The notes beneath the pieces are model-generated. The model was not told the origin of the DNA and ran no database searches. It saw only the letters and a list, made by a program, of their open reading frames with translations. From Halovenus sp037080055 (GTDB taxonomy: Archaea > Halobacteriota > Halobacteria > Halobacteriales > Haloarculaceae), in assembly GCF_037080055.1 (NCBI RefSeq), contig NZ_JBAOJI010000001.1:868001-932000 (forward strand): a stretch of DNA of 64,000 nt, written 5' to 3'. A program made the position numbers and the translations under genes. Positions 53,154 to 61,699 of this stretch are shown one piece after another (positions within the stretch are counted from its first letter, which is position 1; each line of letters begins with the position of its first letter).

Positions 53154-53831
53154 TCACGCGACGCCGACTGTCAGCAGTGTCCCCCACGTCCGGTACCGGT
53201 CGACCATCGCCTCGCGTGACTCCCACTGTTCGGTGGGGAACGCTTCCGCTGGTGGAATCTCGACTTCCTCGTCGGGAATCGTATCCTGTTCGGCGACGGC
53301 GAAGCCAGCCGTTCGGAACGCCTCTCGATACTGTCCGCGGTCCCAACGAAGCATCTCGATACTGATCGAGTCCTGCCACTCGTGGGTGTGCACCGACTCC
53401 TCGAAGTAGTTGACCGCACAGTAAAACGTCCCGCCGGGCCGGAGCACGCGGCGCAGTTCTTCGAGGACCGCAATCGGCTCCTGTGCGTAATAGAACGCCT
53501 CCATACTCCAGACGTGATCGAAGCTATCGTCGGCAAACGGCAGGTGATGGAAGTCGCCCTGAAGAAACCCAATCGACGGGTCATCGGTGTAGGCTCGGGC
53601 GTTGTGAGCCATCTCCGCAGAGCCGTCGAGACCGACCGAACGGCCAGTATCGTGGGTATCCCGCAACGCCCTGAGTGCGTAACCCGATCCAGTACCCAGA
53701 TCGAGAATCCGGTCGCCGGCCTCGACGGGCATCCGCGCCAGCGCGTGTTTCGCCGTGTGCCAGTGCCGATCCTCCATCCCGCGGTCCTTGCCCGACTCCG
53801 CCCAGGAGTCGAACTCTTCCTGTACGCTCAT
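53154..53831 (-). CDS. Class I SAM-dependent methyltransferase
   Basis: A 225-aa protein with Rossmann motif I ILDLGTGSGYALRAL, acidic residue at the end of strand 2 (GLDGSAEM), motif II-like GFLQGDFHHLPFADDSFDHV, and PGG turn RVLRPGGTFYCAVNYF. It is of the ubiE/Methyltransf_11 type; small-molecule or protein substrate is unknown. N-terminal FDSWAESGKDRGMEDRHWHT is a family feature. It lies 63 bp upstream of the large kinase gene on the same strand. Confidence 0.92.
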   Translation of the reverse strand: MSVQEEFDSWAESGKDRGMEDRHWHTAKHALARMPVEAGDRILDLGTGSGYALRALRDTHDTGRSVGLDGSAEMAHNARAYTDDPSIGFLQGDFHHLPFADDSFDHVWSMEAFYYAQEPIAVLEELRRVLRPGGTFYCAVNYFEESVHTHEWQDSISIEMLRWDRGQYREAFRTAGFAVAEQDTIPDEEVEIPPAEAFPTEQWESREAMVDRYRTWGTLLTVGVA

Positions 53832-53904
53832 GCAGACAGAAGGAGACGGAGCAACAAACCGCTACTGTTCCGACAGCGCCGTCGTGTTCCGTCGGCTCCT
53901 CGGG

Positions 53905-54252
53905 TTACTCACTCCACTCGTCGGTCGGTTCTCTGCGAAATTCCTCGTCGTCGTCCTCGTCGATCACGTCCGGATCGCCGCCGCGAGCGATTCGGGTGTC
54001 GTCGGCACGATTCTCGTGAATCTCGAAGACGCCGTCGGTGTACATGTCCCGATCGGGGTCCGGCGTCCGTTCGTCGCGCTCGAAGAGATAGGCGAAAAAC
54101 CCAAAGAAGGGAACGAAAAACGAAATCGCAGCCCACTTCGTCGGATTCATGCCGTAATCAGGCGCGTCGACGTAGGCGAATCCGGCGCAAAACGCAAGCA
54201 GCAGAATCGGCACGGCGATCATCAGCGAGATGAGGACCGGGCCCAGAGTCAT
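53905..54252 (-). CDS. Small two-TM membrane protein
   Basis: A 115-aa protein with two hydrophobic helices (LISLMIAVPILLLAFCAGFA and WAAISFFVPFFGFFAYLFE) followed by an acidic cytoplasmic or extracellular tail of about 60 residues. There are no catalytic motifs and I do not recognise a function. Upstream of the methyltransferase on the same strand (73-bp gap); divergent from the 76-aa gene at 54359. Confidence 0.75.
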   Translation of the reverse strand: MTLGPVLISLMIAVPILLLAFCAGFAYVDAPDYGMNPTKWAAISFFVPFFGFFAYLFERDERTPDPDRDMYTDGVFEIHENRADDTRIARGGDPDVIDEDDDEEFRREPTDEWSE

Positions 54253-54358
54253 ACTTTGTTATTGGGGTGGAACTACCTAAACGTTCAGCCTGCTGCTGCC
54301 AGCCGATCCCGTGCCCACCTTCGAAGCCCTTTTAGCCATGCCTGCGGAATCCGCTCGC

Positions 54359-54589
54359 ATGGACGTCGATAAAAAGACGGGGGCGCAAATCCTCGCCTCG
54401 ATCGTGGCCATCGGATTATTTATCGCCGGGCTGGTCGTCCTCAGCGCACAGTACGGGACGAGATCCAACGGCGCGATCGAGATGTCACCGACCGGTGGGC
54501 TCGTGCTCGTCGGCTTTATTTCACTCTTTATTATCGCGATGCCGGTGTTCGGCTATCTCGTCGAGCGGGCCGACCTCGAATCGGAGTAG
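54359..54589 (+). CDS. 76-aa two-TM protein
   Basis: A short membrane protein (MDVDKKTGAQILASIVAIGL...) with two hydrophobic helices separated by an about 15-residue loop, and a short acidic tail. The start at ATG 54359 is preferred; upstream in-frame ATG 54338 and GTG 54311 exist. Its TAG abuts the stop of priL. Family unknown to me. Confidence 0.68.
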   Translation: MDVDKKTGAQILASIVAIGLFIAGLVVLSAQYGTRSNGAIEMSPTGGLVLVGFISLFIIAMPVFGYLVERADLESE

Positions 54590-55660
54590 CTACGATTCCG
54601 AGGCCGCGTTCTGTTCGCGCCAGTCGATCAGTTCTTCTTCGTCGGCATCGTCGAGTTTGGCCTCGTAGTACGCCAGCGGGTGTGAGATCTCCTCACAGAG
54701 CTCGTCCATGTTGACACAATCACCGTACGATTGCATCGTCGAACAGGCCGGCGGTGAGTACTCGGTCGGACTGGTCTTCCCGCGGATGTGATCGACCTGA
54801 TAGCGGGTCGCTTCCTCGCCGAAGCCGGGGTTGACCTCGAATAGATCGACGATTTCGTCGGTTGTCATCCCGATCGTGGTCAGGAACGTCGCAATCGCGA
54901 ACCGAGAGTGATGTTCGAGATGTTCGCCCTTCTGGACCTGATCGAGCAGGTAGGTCATGCAAGGTGGGAACAGATCCGGGACGACAGTGTCGATATCGCG
55001 GGTGAGTTCGAGGTCAGCGAGTCGCTCTCTGATCCGCTCGCACTCCGCTTCGAGTTCGGCCGCGATCACGTCCGGGACCGACAGCGGCAAGCCATCTGTG
55101 ACCCGCTGTCTGATCGCCTGCTGGACGAGAACAAGCAGTTCCGATTCGGAGAGTTCGACGTCGCCGTTCTCGAGCGGTCGGTTGACAAGTCGCCACTCGT
55201 CGTCGCGCTCCTCGGTCGCGTATTCGAGATAGGTGCCGACGCCGACGGCGTATCCGTCGGCCGTCTCGCGGACAGCGTCGGTCATGTCGAACTCTGCGAG
55301 AACAGTCTGGATAGAGAGGCTGTCGCGGTTCCGGCTTTTGAGTTCGGTCGTCTCCGTGAACTCCGCCTGTAATCGGTCGTAAGCTGTGGCTGCCTCGGCG
55401 CGGGCGTACTTGCGTGTGAGGACGTGTTCGTCGATCAGCGAGACGAGGACGCGAGCCACCGGATACGAGAGCAGTTCGACCCGGTCCCGGCGGTGGGGCG
55501 AGCCGATTTCGCCGGAGTCGAGTGCAGTCTCGATGCGGTCGAGCGCGCGGGTGCGGACCTCCTCGTTACGGCTGACGACGCGAGCGAGGTCGATATCCGC
55601 GGCTTCGACGGCCTCCCGGGCCGCGCGGAGAAACGGATACCGGGCGTGCAGCGGCTTCAT
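54590..55660 (-). CDS. priL: DNA primase large subunit PriL
   Basis: A 356-aa regulatory subunit of the archaeal-eukaryotic primase. The N-terminal helical part (MKPLHARYPFLRAAREAVEA) contacts the catalytic subunit PriS, which is not in this window. The C-terminal Fe-S domain has four Cys: C234 (FPPCMTYLL), C306 and C315 (ACSTMQSYGDC), C322 (DELC), the expected ligands of a 4Fe-4S cluster. ATG 55660 is chosen from family starts; MSMK at 55666 is equally possible. Confidence 0.94.
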   Translation of the reverse strand: MKPLHARYPFLRAAREAVEAADIDLARVVSRNEEVRTRALDRIETALDSGEIGSPHRRDRVELLSYPVARVLVSLIDEHVLTRKYARAEAATAYDRLQAEFTETTELKSRNRDSLSIQTVLAEFDMTDAVRETADGYAVGVGTYLEYATEERDDEWRLVNRPLENGDVELSESELLVLVQQAIRQRVTDGLPLSVPDVIAAELEAECERIRERLADLELTRDIDTVVPDLFPPCMTYLLDQVQKGEHLEHHSRFAIATFLTTIGMTTDEIVDLFEVNPGFGEEATRYQVDHIRGKTSPTEYSPPACSTMQSYGDCVNMDELCEEISHPLAYYEAKLDDADEEELIDWREQNAASES

Positions 55661-55740
55661 CGACATCTGCTTGGCGGGCCGAGCGCAAAAAGCCGGCGTT
55701 GCCGAACCGCGATTATCATTTCTTGATGGGCGGCCGAACC

Positions 55741-55752
55741 ACATTTATTACA
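55741..55752 (+). promoter_or_regulatory. TATA-like box for pilin-like gene 55775
   Basis: ACATTTATTACA lies 23-34 bp before ATG 55775. The spacing fits a leaderless transcript. Confidence 0.5.
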
Positions 55753-55774
55753 CCCTGTCCTACCGCCGCCTAGA

Positions 55775-56263
55775 ATGGAATCGCCGGGGTTCGCGTGGCT
55801 CGACGAGAAAGCGTCATCCGAAACCCTCGGTGTTGCAGTTCTCATCGGAATGACGGTGCTCGTCACTGCCGGACTCGGACTCGGTGTCATCTTTATGGAC
55901 GAACAGGACCAGAAGCGAACCGCAGAGGTTGATTTTACCTTCCTCTCGGATAGTATGGTGGTCCAGTATCAAGACGGGACTGAGCGCAGAGCCGGCAGTC
56001 TCTTCGTCGAGGGGCCACGGAACAACGTGAGTTGGGCCGACCTCGACGACTCGCGCGGCCCGGACGATATGGTCAATCAAAGCAGTCGGGTGCAGGTAAC
56101 CGCGGACAATTTCGGTGCCACACCCAGAGACAATCAGCGGTACGCACTCGTGTTCATCACCGAAGAGGGAGAGCGTGTGGTCCTCGCGAGTGTCAACGAC
56201 GACGCCGAAGAAGGTGCAGGCGAATCACCGACCGGCCCCGACGCTCCCGCACCCGGCGGATAG
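55775..56263 (+). CDS. Archaeal type IV pilin-like protein
   Basis: A 162-aa protein with N-terminal KASSETLGVAVLIGMTVLVTAGLGLGVIFM, the hydrophobic helix pattern of archaeal type IV pilins/archaellin-like proteins (Pilin_N/DUF1628). The remainder is a polar beta-rich domain and a Gly/Pro/Ala tail. Prepilin peptidase cleavage near the Ala/Ser before the helix is possible. It is probably a surface or minor pilin component; no pilus assembly genes are nearby. Its TAG abuts the rtcB stop. Confidence 0.83.
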   Translation: MESPGFAWLDEKASSETLGVAVLIGMTVLVTAGLGLGVIFMDEQDQKRTAEVDFTFLSDSMVVQYQDGTERRAGSLFVEGPRNNVSWADLDDSRGPDDMVNQSSRVQVTADNFGATPRDNQRYALVFITEEGERVVLASVNDDAEEGAGESPTGPDAPAPGG

Positions 56264-57721
56264 TCAGCCCTTGATGTTGCAGACCGGGTACGTGCGTGCG
56301 ACTTTGTCTCCGATACCCAGCGCGTCCGAGACACCGACAACCTCGTCGACATCCTTGTAGACCCCCGGCGCTTCCTCGGCGACCGTCGCGCCGCTCTGGG
56401 CTTTGACGTAGATGTGTTCCTGTTCGCGCAGGTCGTCCTGCACGTCTTCGCCCCAGAACTCGTTTTTCGCCTGCGTGCGCGACATGAGTCGCCCCGCGCC
56501 GTGGGCGGTCGATCCGAACGTCTCCGACAGCGAGTTCTCCCCGCCACGGAGGATATAGCTGCCAGCGCCCATGCTCCCGGGGATGAGGATTGGCTGGCCG
56601 ACATCGCTGTAGGCGTCGGGTAGTTCCGGTCGTCCCGCGGGGAACGCCCGGGTCGCGCCCTTCCGGTGGACGAACACCTCCCGGTCCTCGCCGTCGATAT
56701 CGTGGCTCTCTCGCTTGGCGATGTTGTGGGCCACGTCGTAGAGCAGTTCCATCTCCATGGCTTGCCAGTCGCGGTCGAACACGTCGGCGAAGACCACTCG
56801 GGTCTGGTGCATGATTAGCTGGCGGTTCACCCACGCGAAGTTGATCGCCGCACACATCGCCCCGTAGTACTGCTCGGCCAGTTGCGACCCCGCCGGTGCG
56901 GCGGCCAGTTCCTTGTCCGGCAGTTGGTTCAGCAGGCCCTGGTGGGTCTGTTCGATCTCACGCAGGTAATCTGTACAGACCTGATGGCCCAGCCCCCGTG
57001 AACCACAGTGGATCAGAACGACGATCTGATCGCGTTCGAGGCCGAACTCTGCGGCGACATCCTCCCGGAAGATGTCGGTGACACGCTGGATTTCGAGGAA
57101 GTGGTTGCCGCTGCCGAGACTGCCGACCTGGTTGCGGCCGCGGTCTTTGGCCTTCTGTGAGACTGCGGAGGGGTCGGCGTCCGGGCGTATTCCTTCGTCT
57201 TCGCAGTGTGCGAGGTCCGATTCGACCCCGTAACCCTGCTCGACGGCCCACTCGACGCCGCGGTCGAGGATTTCGTCAACCGGCGCGTTCTGGATGACGC
57301 CACCGCCGCCGAGGCCGCTCGGAACTGCCTCGAACAGCGCGTCGACCAGTTCCTGTTCACGGCCCTGGATGTCCTCGTAGGTGAGATTCGTCGTCAGCAT
57401 CCGGACGCCGCAGTTGATATCGTAGCCGACCGCTCCGGGGCTGATACAGCCGTCTTCGGCGTCGATAGCCGCGACGCCGCCGACCGGGAAGCCGTAGCCC
57501 TGATGCCCGTCGGGCATGCAGATGGCGTAGTTCTGGATGCCGGGGAGGTGAGTCGTGTTCGTGATCTGTTCGAGGGTCTTGTCCTGTTTGATCTCTTCGA
57601 GCAAAGCCTCGCTCGCGAGGACGCGTGCAGGCACGCGCATGTCCCCTGTTTGGGGTACTTCCCAGACGTACTCGCGAACCCGTTCGAGAGTTACGTCACC
57701 GGCGTCGAATGTTTTGGTCAT
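56264..57721 (-). CDS. rtcB: RNA-splicing ligase RtcB
   Basis: A 485-aa GTP- and Mn-dependent ligase that joins 2',3'-cyclic phosphate/3'-phosphate and 5'-OH RNA ends, as in tRNA intron splicing. Metal and guanylylation motifs are present: CMPDGHQGYGFPVGGVAA, VGYDINCGVRML, LGSGNHFLEIQ, VLIHCGSRGLGHQV, IPGSMGAGSYIL, and GSTAHGAGRLMSR. No intein is inserted, unlike some archaeal RtcB. ATG 57721 (MTKTFDAGDVTLE) is chosen. It is divergent from the acyl-CoA dehydrogenase gene (88 bp). Confidence 0.97.
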   Translation of the reverse strand: MTKTFDAGDVTLERVREYVWEVPQTGDMRVPARVLASEALLEEIKQDKTLEQITNTTHLPGIQNYAICMPDGHQGYGFPVGGVAAIDAEDGCISPGAVGYDINCGVRMLTTNLTYEDIQGREQELVDALFEAVPSGLGGGGVIQNAPVDEILDRGVEWAVEQGYGVESDLAHCEDEGIRPDADPSAVSQKAKDRGRNQVGSLGSGNHFLEIQRVTDIFREDVAAEFGLERDQIVVLIHCGSRGLGHQVCTDYLREIEQTHQGLLNQLPDKELAAAPAGSQLAEQYYGAMCAAINFAWVNRQLIMHQTRVVFADVFDRDWQAMEMELLYDVAHNIAKRESHDIDGEDREVFVHRKGATRAFPAGRPELPDAYSDVGQPILIPGSMGAGSYILRGGENSLSETFGSTAHGAGRLMSRTQAKNEFWGEDVQDDLREQEHIYVKAQSGATVAEEAPGVYKDVDEVVGVSDALGIGDKVARTYPVCNIKG

Positions 57722-57809
57722 GTGTATATATCCTGCGAGGACCGGTAAGAACATTCGGAACAGTGGTCGCGTGGCCAGAGTTAACATCCTGCGGTAGCAT
57801 TGAGAGGGT

Positions 57810-59018
57810 ATGAGCGAGTCAGGAATCAGCTTTGCACACGACGAGGAGACACGGATGATCATCGACAACCTCGAACAGTTCATCGAACAGGAGGTGAAAC
57901 CGATCCAGGAGGAATTAGGCGAGACGTTCGAGAATCCGCGGCTACGACACGAACCGGACGGCCGCCTCGTGCCCGAGGTTGTCGAAGCAATGCAGGAAGT
58001 GCGACGACGGAGCGCCGAGGCCGGCTACTACGCGATGAATCTACCCGAGGATGTCGGCGGTGGCGGCGTCTCCAACGTGACGTGGTACGAAGCCAAGAAG
58101 GCCGTCGCCGCCTCCGGGGTCGAGATGGCCGAACACGCCCTCGCTGGTCCCGAGGGGCCGAAGCCGCTGCTCATGCTTGCGGAAGGCGAACAGGTCGACC
58201 GGTATCTCGAACCCGCGATCAGAGCCGAGAAATCGACCGCCTTCGCTCAGACCGAACCCGGCGTCGGCTCCGATTCGCCGAGCATGTCGACCAGCGCCGA
58301 GAAAGACGGCGACGAGTGGGTGATCAACGGGCAGAAACAATGGATTACCAACGGTCCCTACGCCGACTTCGTCCAGGTCTTCGCGCGCACGACCCCACAG
58401 GACGAAGTCGGCCGGTACGGTGGGATTACCTGCTTCATCGTCGAATCGGACGAGTACGAAGTGAGTTCGCTGAACAACGCCGTCGGCACCGAGGGGCTAC
58501 AGGCCGAACTCGTCTTCGACGACGTGCGCGTGCCCGAAGACCGCGTGCTCGGGCAGGTCGACGGCGCGTTCTATCAGGCGATGGACTTTCTCTCACTCGG
58601 TCGGCTCGAACTCGGAGCCGAGGCAATCGGCTACGCCGAGTATCTGCTAGAACGTGGTGCGGAGTACGCCAACGACCGAGAGGCGTTCGGCCGACCGATC
58701 GGCAAGTTCCAGCAGGTGTCGGCGAAGTTGGCCGAGGGCCGCACCAAGACCTACGCCGCCGATTCGGCCGGCCTGCGCTGTGCCTGGAAGATGGATCAAG
58801 GTGAGAGTGTTATCGAAGACGCGTCGATCCTGAAATACTACGGAACGAACGTCTTCTGGGATGTCGTCGACGATGTCGTCCAGATCCACGGGGGCAACGG
58901 CCTCTCCGAGGACAACCCCTTCATGCGCCATCTCCACATGGCCCGGATTCTCCGAATCGTCGAAGGGACCGACGAGATCCAACTGAACACCATCGCCTCC
59001 GAGTTTGCCGGTCTGTGA
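57810..59018 (+). CDS. Acyl-CoA dehydrogenase
   Basis: A 402-aa FAD enzyme oxidising an acyl-CoA to the 2-enoyl-CoA. FAD/substrate motifs are TAFAQTEPGVGSDSPSM, WVINGQKQWITNG and RIVEGTDEIQLNTIA, which contains the Glu typical of the catalytic base. DREAFGRPIGKFQQVSAKL and QIHGGNGLSED complete the pattern. Chain-length specificity cannot be told. No ETF genes are adjacent. It is followed by a 398-bp spacer and the branched-chain-type ABC operon; functional linkage to amino-acid catabolism is a possibility only. Confidence 0.94.
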   Translation: MSESGISFAHDEETRMIIDNLEQFIEQEVKPIQEELGETFENPRLRHEPDGRLVPEVVEAMQEVRRRSAEAGYYAMNLPEDVGGGGVSNVTWYEAKKAVAASGVEMAEHALAGPEGPKPLLMLAEGEQVDRYLEPAIRAEKSTAFAQTEPGVGSDSPSMSTSAEKDGDEWVINGQKQWITNGPYADFVQVFARTTPQDEVGRYGGITCFIVESDEYEVSSLNNAVGTEGLQAELVFDDVRVPEDRVLGQVDGAFYQAMDFLSLGRLELGAEAIGYAEYLLERGAEYANDREAFGRPIGKFQQVSAKLAEGRTKTYAADSAGLRCAWKMDQGESVIEDASILKYYGTNVFWDVVDDVVQIHGGNGLSEDNPFMRHLHMARILRIVEGTDEIQLNTIASEFAGL

Positions 59019-59416
59019 CAGTCTCACGCCCTGTGGGCCTGTTGAATCAGATAGGAGTTTACAGTTTACACGAACGCTACTGAATTGGTGAACGCAATAT
59101 GGACAGTTCGCCCAGTCGTGTCGGCTGAGATAGAGAGTCTCTCACAATTGCGATATCATCCATCTTCATTTTGTGGGTTAAATTGGAAGAACGGAGCCGT
59201 TTTTCGCGGAACTCGCGCGCGAATGAGGTGTGCGGACGGCGGCAGGGTTGCGATTTGATCCCCATCCATTGCCATTGATGTGTTAAATACACTGTTTGAT
59301 GGTCGAATTAATCAACGCGGAGAGCACAACCGAGGATGTAAACGCCTACTTATAAACAAGGCCTTACACACGACAATAATCGTTATATATGTCGAAGTAG
59401 ATTACACGGACAGACC
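59019..59416. other. AT-rich spacer upstream of the liv-type operon
   Basis: A 398-bp spacer, distinctly more AT-rich than its surroundings. It contains probable promoter elements close to the operon (59350-59355 TTATAA; 59383-59390 TTATATAT). No supported coding sequence was found on either strand; short open frames have no haloarchaeal composition. Possibly a long regulatory region or the remnant of a lost mobile element. Confidence 0.45.
59383..59390 (+). promoter_or_regulatory. TATA-like box of the liv-type operon
   Basis: TTATATAT lies 27-34 bp before ATG 59417, ideal for a nearly leaderless transcript of the transporter operon. Confidence 0.6.
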
Positions 59417-60814
59417 ATGTCGGAAGACACAACGGGAACCTACGAGGGAACTACGAGACGGAGAGTCATTCAGACGATTGGTGCGGGGACGGCCGCGACG
59501 GCACTTGCAGGATGTGGGGACCTGCTCGGTGTTGAAGAAGAAGGAGCGGGACAGCTCACGATCGGTCACATCGGTCCGGAGGCCAGTCCGCTGGGGGTCG
59601 GTTCGCTCCGGGCAGCCAACATGGCCATCGATAAGGTCAACAACGACGGCGGTGTCATGGACGAGGATGTCGAACTCGTCACCGGCGACACCGCGGTCTC
59701 ATCGACAGAGGCCGAGATCGTCGTCGAGGAGTTGATCCAGCAGGAGAACGCTGACGTGATCGTCGGTGCGTTCCAGTCCGAGGTCGGTCGTGCAGTCATC
59801 GACCTGACATCCGAGTTCGAGGTGCCGTTCGTCTCCTCGGGGCCGGCAGCACCGGACCTGACGGCCGGATTCGTCGGAGACGATTACGACACGTACAAAC
59901 ACTACTTCCGGGTGGGTCCGATCAACTCGGCGCTGCAGGCCGAAGCGATGGGAGACTACATGACCTATCTCTCGGATCGCCACGGCTGGAACTCGCTTGC
60001 CTTCTACCGTGACCAGGCAGCCTGGACCGAAGTGTTCGGCCGAGACATCCCCGGAATCGTCGAAGAGCGAGGGCTGACGATCGAAGCGTCGGATGCGATT
60101 ACGATTCAGGAGCCCGACCTCTCGCCGATTATTACCGCTGCCGAGGAAAACGACGTCGACTTCGTGCTTCGGTTTTTCGCACACATCGGCGCCTCACCGC
60201 AGCAGATCTACCCCGAATGGCGGGACAACCTCGAGTTCGGTCTCGAGGGAATCCACGTGCCCGGGATGCATCCCGAGTACGACATCGCGACGCAGGGGAC
60301 CAACATCTACGAGACGACCTCCCAGAGCGGTGCCGGCGGAGCGGCTCCGATCACGGAGTTCACCCAGCCGTTCGTCGAGGACTACGTCTCCGAGTACGCC
60401 GCCGACCAGTTCAGTGCAGGTACGCCAGACGGCTCCCCGATGTACATGGGGTACGGAACGTACGACGCAATCCTGCTCCTGCAGGACGTGCTCAACGAAG
60501 TCGGGACCACGACGCCGAAAGACAGCCTCGACGATTACGTCGACGAGATGCTCAGCACGGAATCGGGTCGAGTCGACTCGATCTCCGGTGGGATCAGCTT
60601 CTACGGCGCGGACGAAGAGTACCCACACGACTTGCGAGCCGAGCGAGACAGCGACGGGAAAGTCACGAACTTCCCCGTCACCCAGTTCCAGCCGTACGAC
60701 GGGGGCAACGTCGCGACAGTCGATTACGGCAGCGAGCGTCCCGGACAGGTCGAGTGTGTCTTCCCTGAAAGCTTCCGAACCGCAGAGCACCAGCAGCCCG
60801 ATTGGATGGCATAA
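59417..60814 (+). CDS. Branched-chain-amino-acid-type ABC substrate-binding lipoprotein
   Basis: A 465-aa periplasmic-binding-fold protein (Leu/Ile/Val-binding, receptor family ligand-binding). A Tat-like signal and lipobox are visible: TTRRRVIQTIGAGTAATALAGC, lipidated Cys at about 34. The two-lobe domain begins LTIGHIGPEASPLGVGSLRA and contains DVIVGAFQSEVGRAVIDL, the ligand-contact segment. It captures substrate outside and delivers it to the LivHM permease encoded next (3-bp gap). Ligand could be branched-chain amino acids, amides/urea or other small polar compounds. Confidence 0.93.
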   Translation: MSEDTTGTYEGTTRRRVIQTIGAGTAATALAGCGDLLGVEEEGAGQLTIGHIGPEASPLGVGSLRAANMAIDKVNNDGGVMDEDVELVTGDTAVSSTEAEIVVEELIQQENADVIVGAFQSEVGRAVIDLTSEFEVPFVSSGPAAPDLTAGFVGDDYDTYKHYFRVGPINSALQAEAMGDYMTYLSDRHGWNSLAFYRDQAAWTEVFGRDIPGIVEERGLTIEASDAITIQEPDLSPIITAAEENDVDFVLRFFAHIGASPQQIYPEWRDNLEFGLEGIHVPGMHPEYDIATQGTNIYETTSQSGAGGAAPITEFTQPFVEDYVSEYAADQFSAGTPDGSPMYMGYGTYDAILLLQDVLNEVGTTTPKDSLDDYVDEMLSTESGRVDSISGGISFYGADEEYPHDLRAERDSDGKVTNFPVTQFQPYDGGNVATVDYGSERPGQVECVFPESFRTAEHQQPDWMA

Positions 60815-60817
60815 AGG

Positions 60818-61699
60818 ATGATAGACGCAATCGTAACGGCCATTATACAGGCCACGATGGTTAGTGCCGTATACGCGCTGATCGCAATTGGATTTACGAT
60901 GATCTTTGGTGTCGCCGGCGTGCTGAACCTCGCTCACGGGGCGTTGCTCATGGCCGGTGCGTACGTCTACACCATTGTCGTAATGCCAACCACGGTTCCG
61001 GCGCTGAACTATCAGCCAGTCGTCGGACTCATCGCAGGCATCGTCGTAACAGCGATCCTGTCACTACTGCTGTACGAGGTCTTGGTCAAGCGTATCGAGG
61101 ACAACGTGGTCATCACGTTCCTCTCGACGGTCGTCGTCGCCGTTTCAGTCTCGCAGTTCCTGACCTGGTACTTCGGCTCGTCGGTGCAGTCCGTGCAATT
61201 TACCGACGGGTTCTTCAACCTCGCGGGAACCAGCATCGCGTACTGGGAAGGGATTGGATTCGTCGTTTCGTGGATTGCGATCGGACTGCTGTGGTTGTAC
61301 GTGACCAAGACCGACGACGGACGATCAATTCTCGCAACGTCGATGAGCGAACGCGGTGCACAGCTTACCGGCGTCAACATTCGAGCGGTCCGCGCGAAGA
61401 CGTGGTTGATCGCAGGCGCACTCGCCGGCCTCGGCGGGATGTTCCTGGGCTTCGACAGCGGGGCCTCGCCACTCATGTGGCTCAATCCACTCGCAGTCGC
61501 GTTCATCGCTGTCGTCGTCGGTGGTATCGGTTCGATCAAAGGCTCCGTCGCCGGCGCGTATCTGATCGGCTTCGTCGAACAGATTACCGTCGAGACGATC
61601 GGGAACGGGTTCCGCGGGATGCCGACGCTAATCCTGCTGGTCCTGTTCATGCTGTACATGCCGGAAGGTCTCTTCGGGAGGGAATTCGCACATGAATAG
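60818..61699 (+). CDS. livH: ABC permease LivH-type
   Basis: A 293-aa integral membrane permease of the BPD_transp_2 family, with about eight hydrophobic segments. The N-terminal part (YALIAIGFTMIFGVAGVLNLAHGALLM) and the cytoplasmic EAA-like GAQLTGVNIRAVRAKTWLIA loop are typical of LivH. It probably pairs with LivM (61692). It overlaps livM by 8 bp. Gene name follows the family, not proven substrate. Confidence 0.92.
   Translation: MIDAIVTAIIQATMVSAVYALIAIGFTMIFGVAGVLNLAHGALLMAGAYVYTIVVMPTTVPALNYQPVVGLIAGIVVTAILSLLLYEVLVKRIEDNVVITFLSTVVVAVSVSQFLTWYFGSSVQSVQFTDGFFNLAGTSIAYWEGIGFVVSWIAIGLLWLYVTKTDDGRSILATSMSERGAQLTGVNIRAVRAKTWLIAGALAGLGGMFLGFDSGASPLMWLNPLAVAFIAVVVGGIGSIKGSVAGAYLIGFVEQITVETIGNGFRGMPTLILLVLFMLYMPEGLFGREFAHE

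Noticed and set aside
56264..57721. Intein in rtcB
   Set aside because: Motifs follow one another at normal spacing and the protein has the usual intein-free length.
59019..59416. Transposase or IS remnant before the transporter operon
   Set aside because: Six-frame reading gave no transposase motif and no terminal inverted repeats were seen; kept only as an unexplained spacer.
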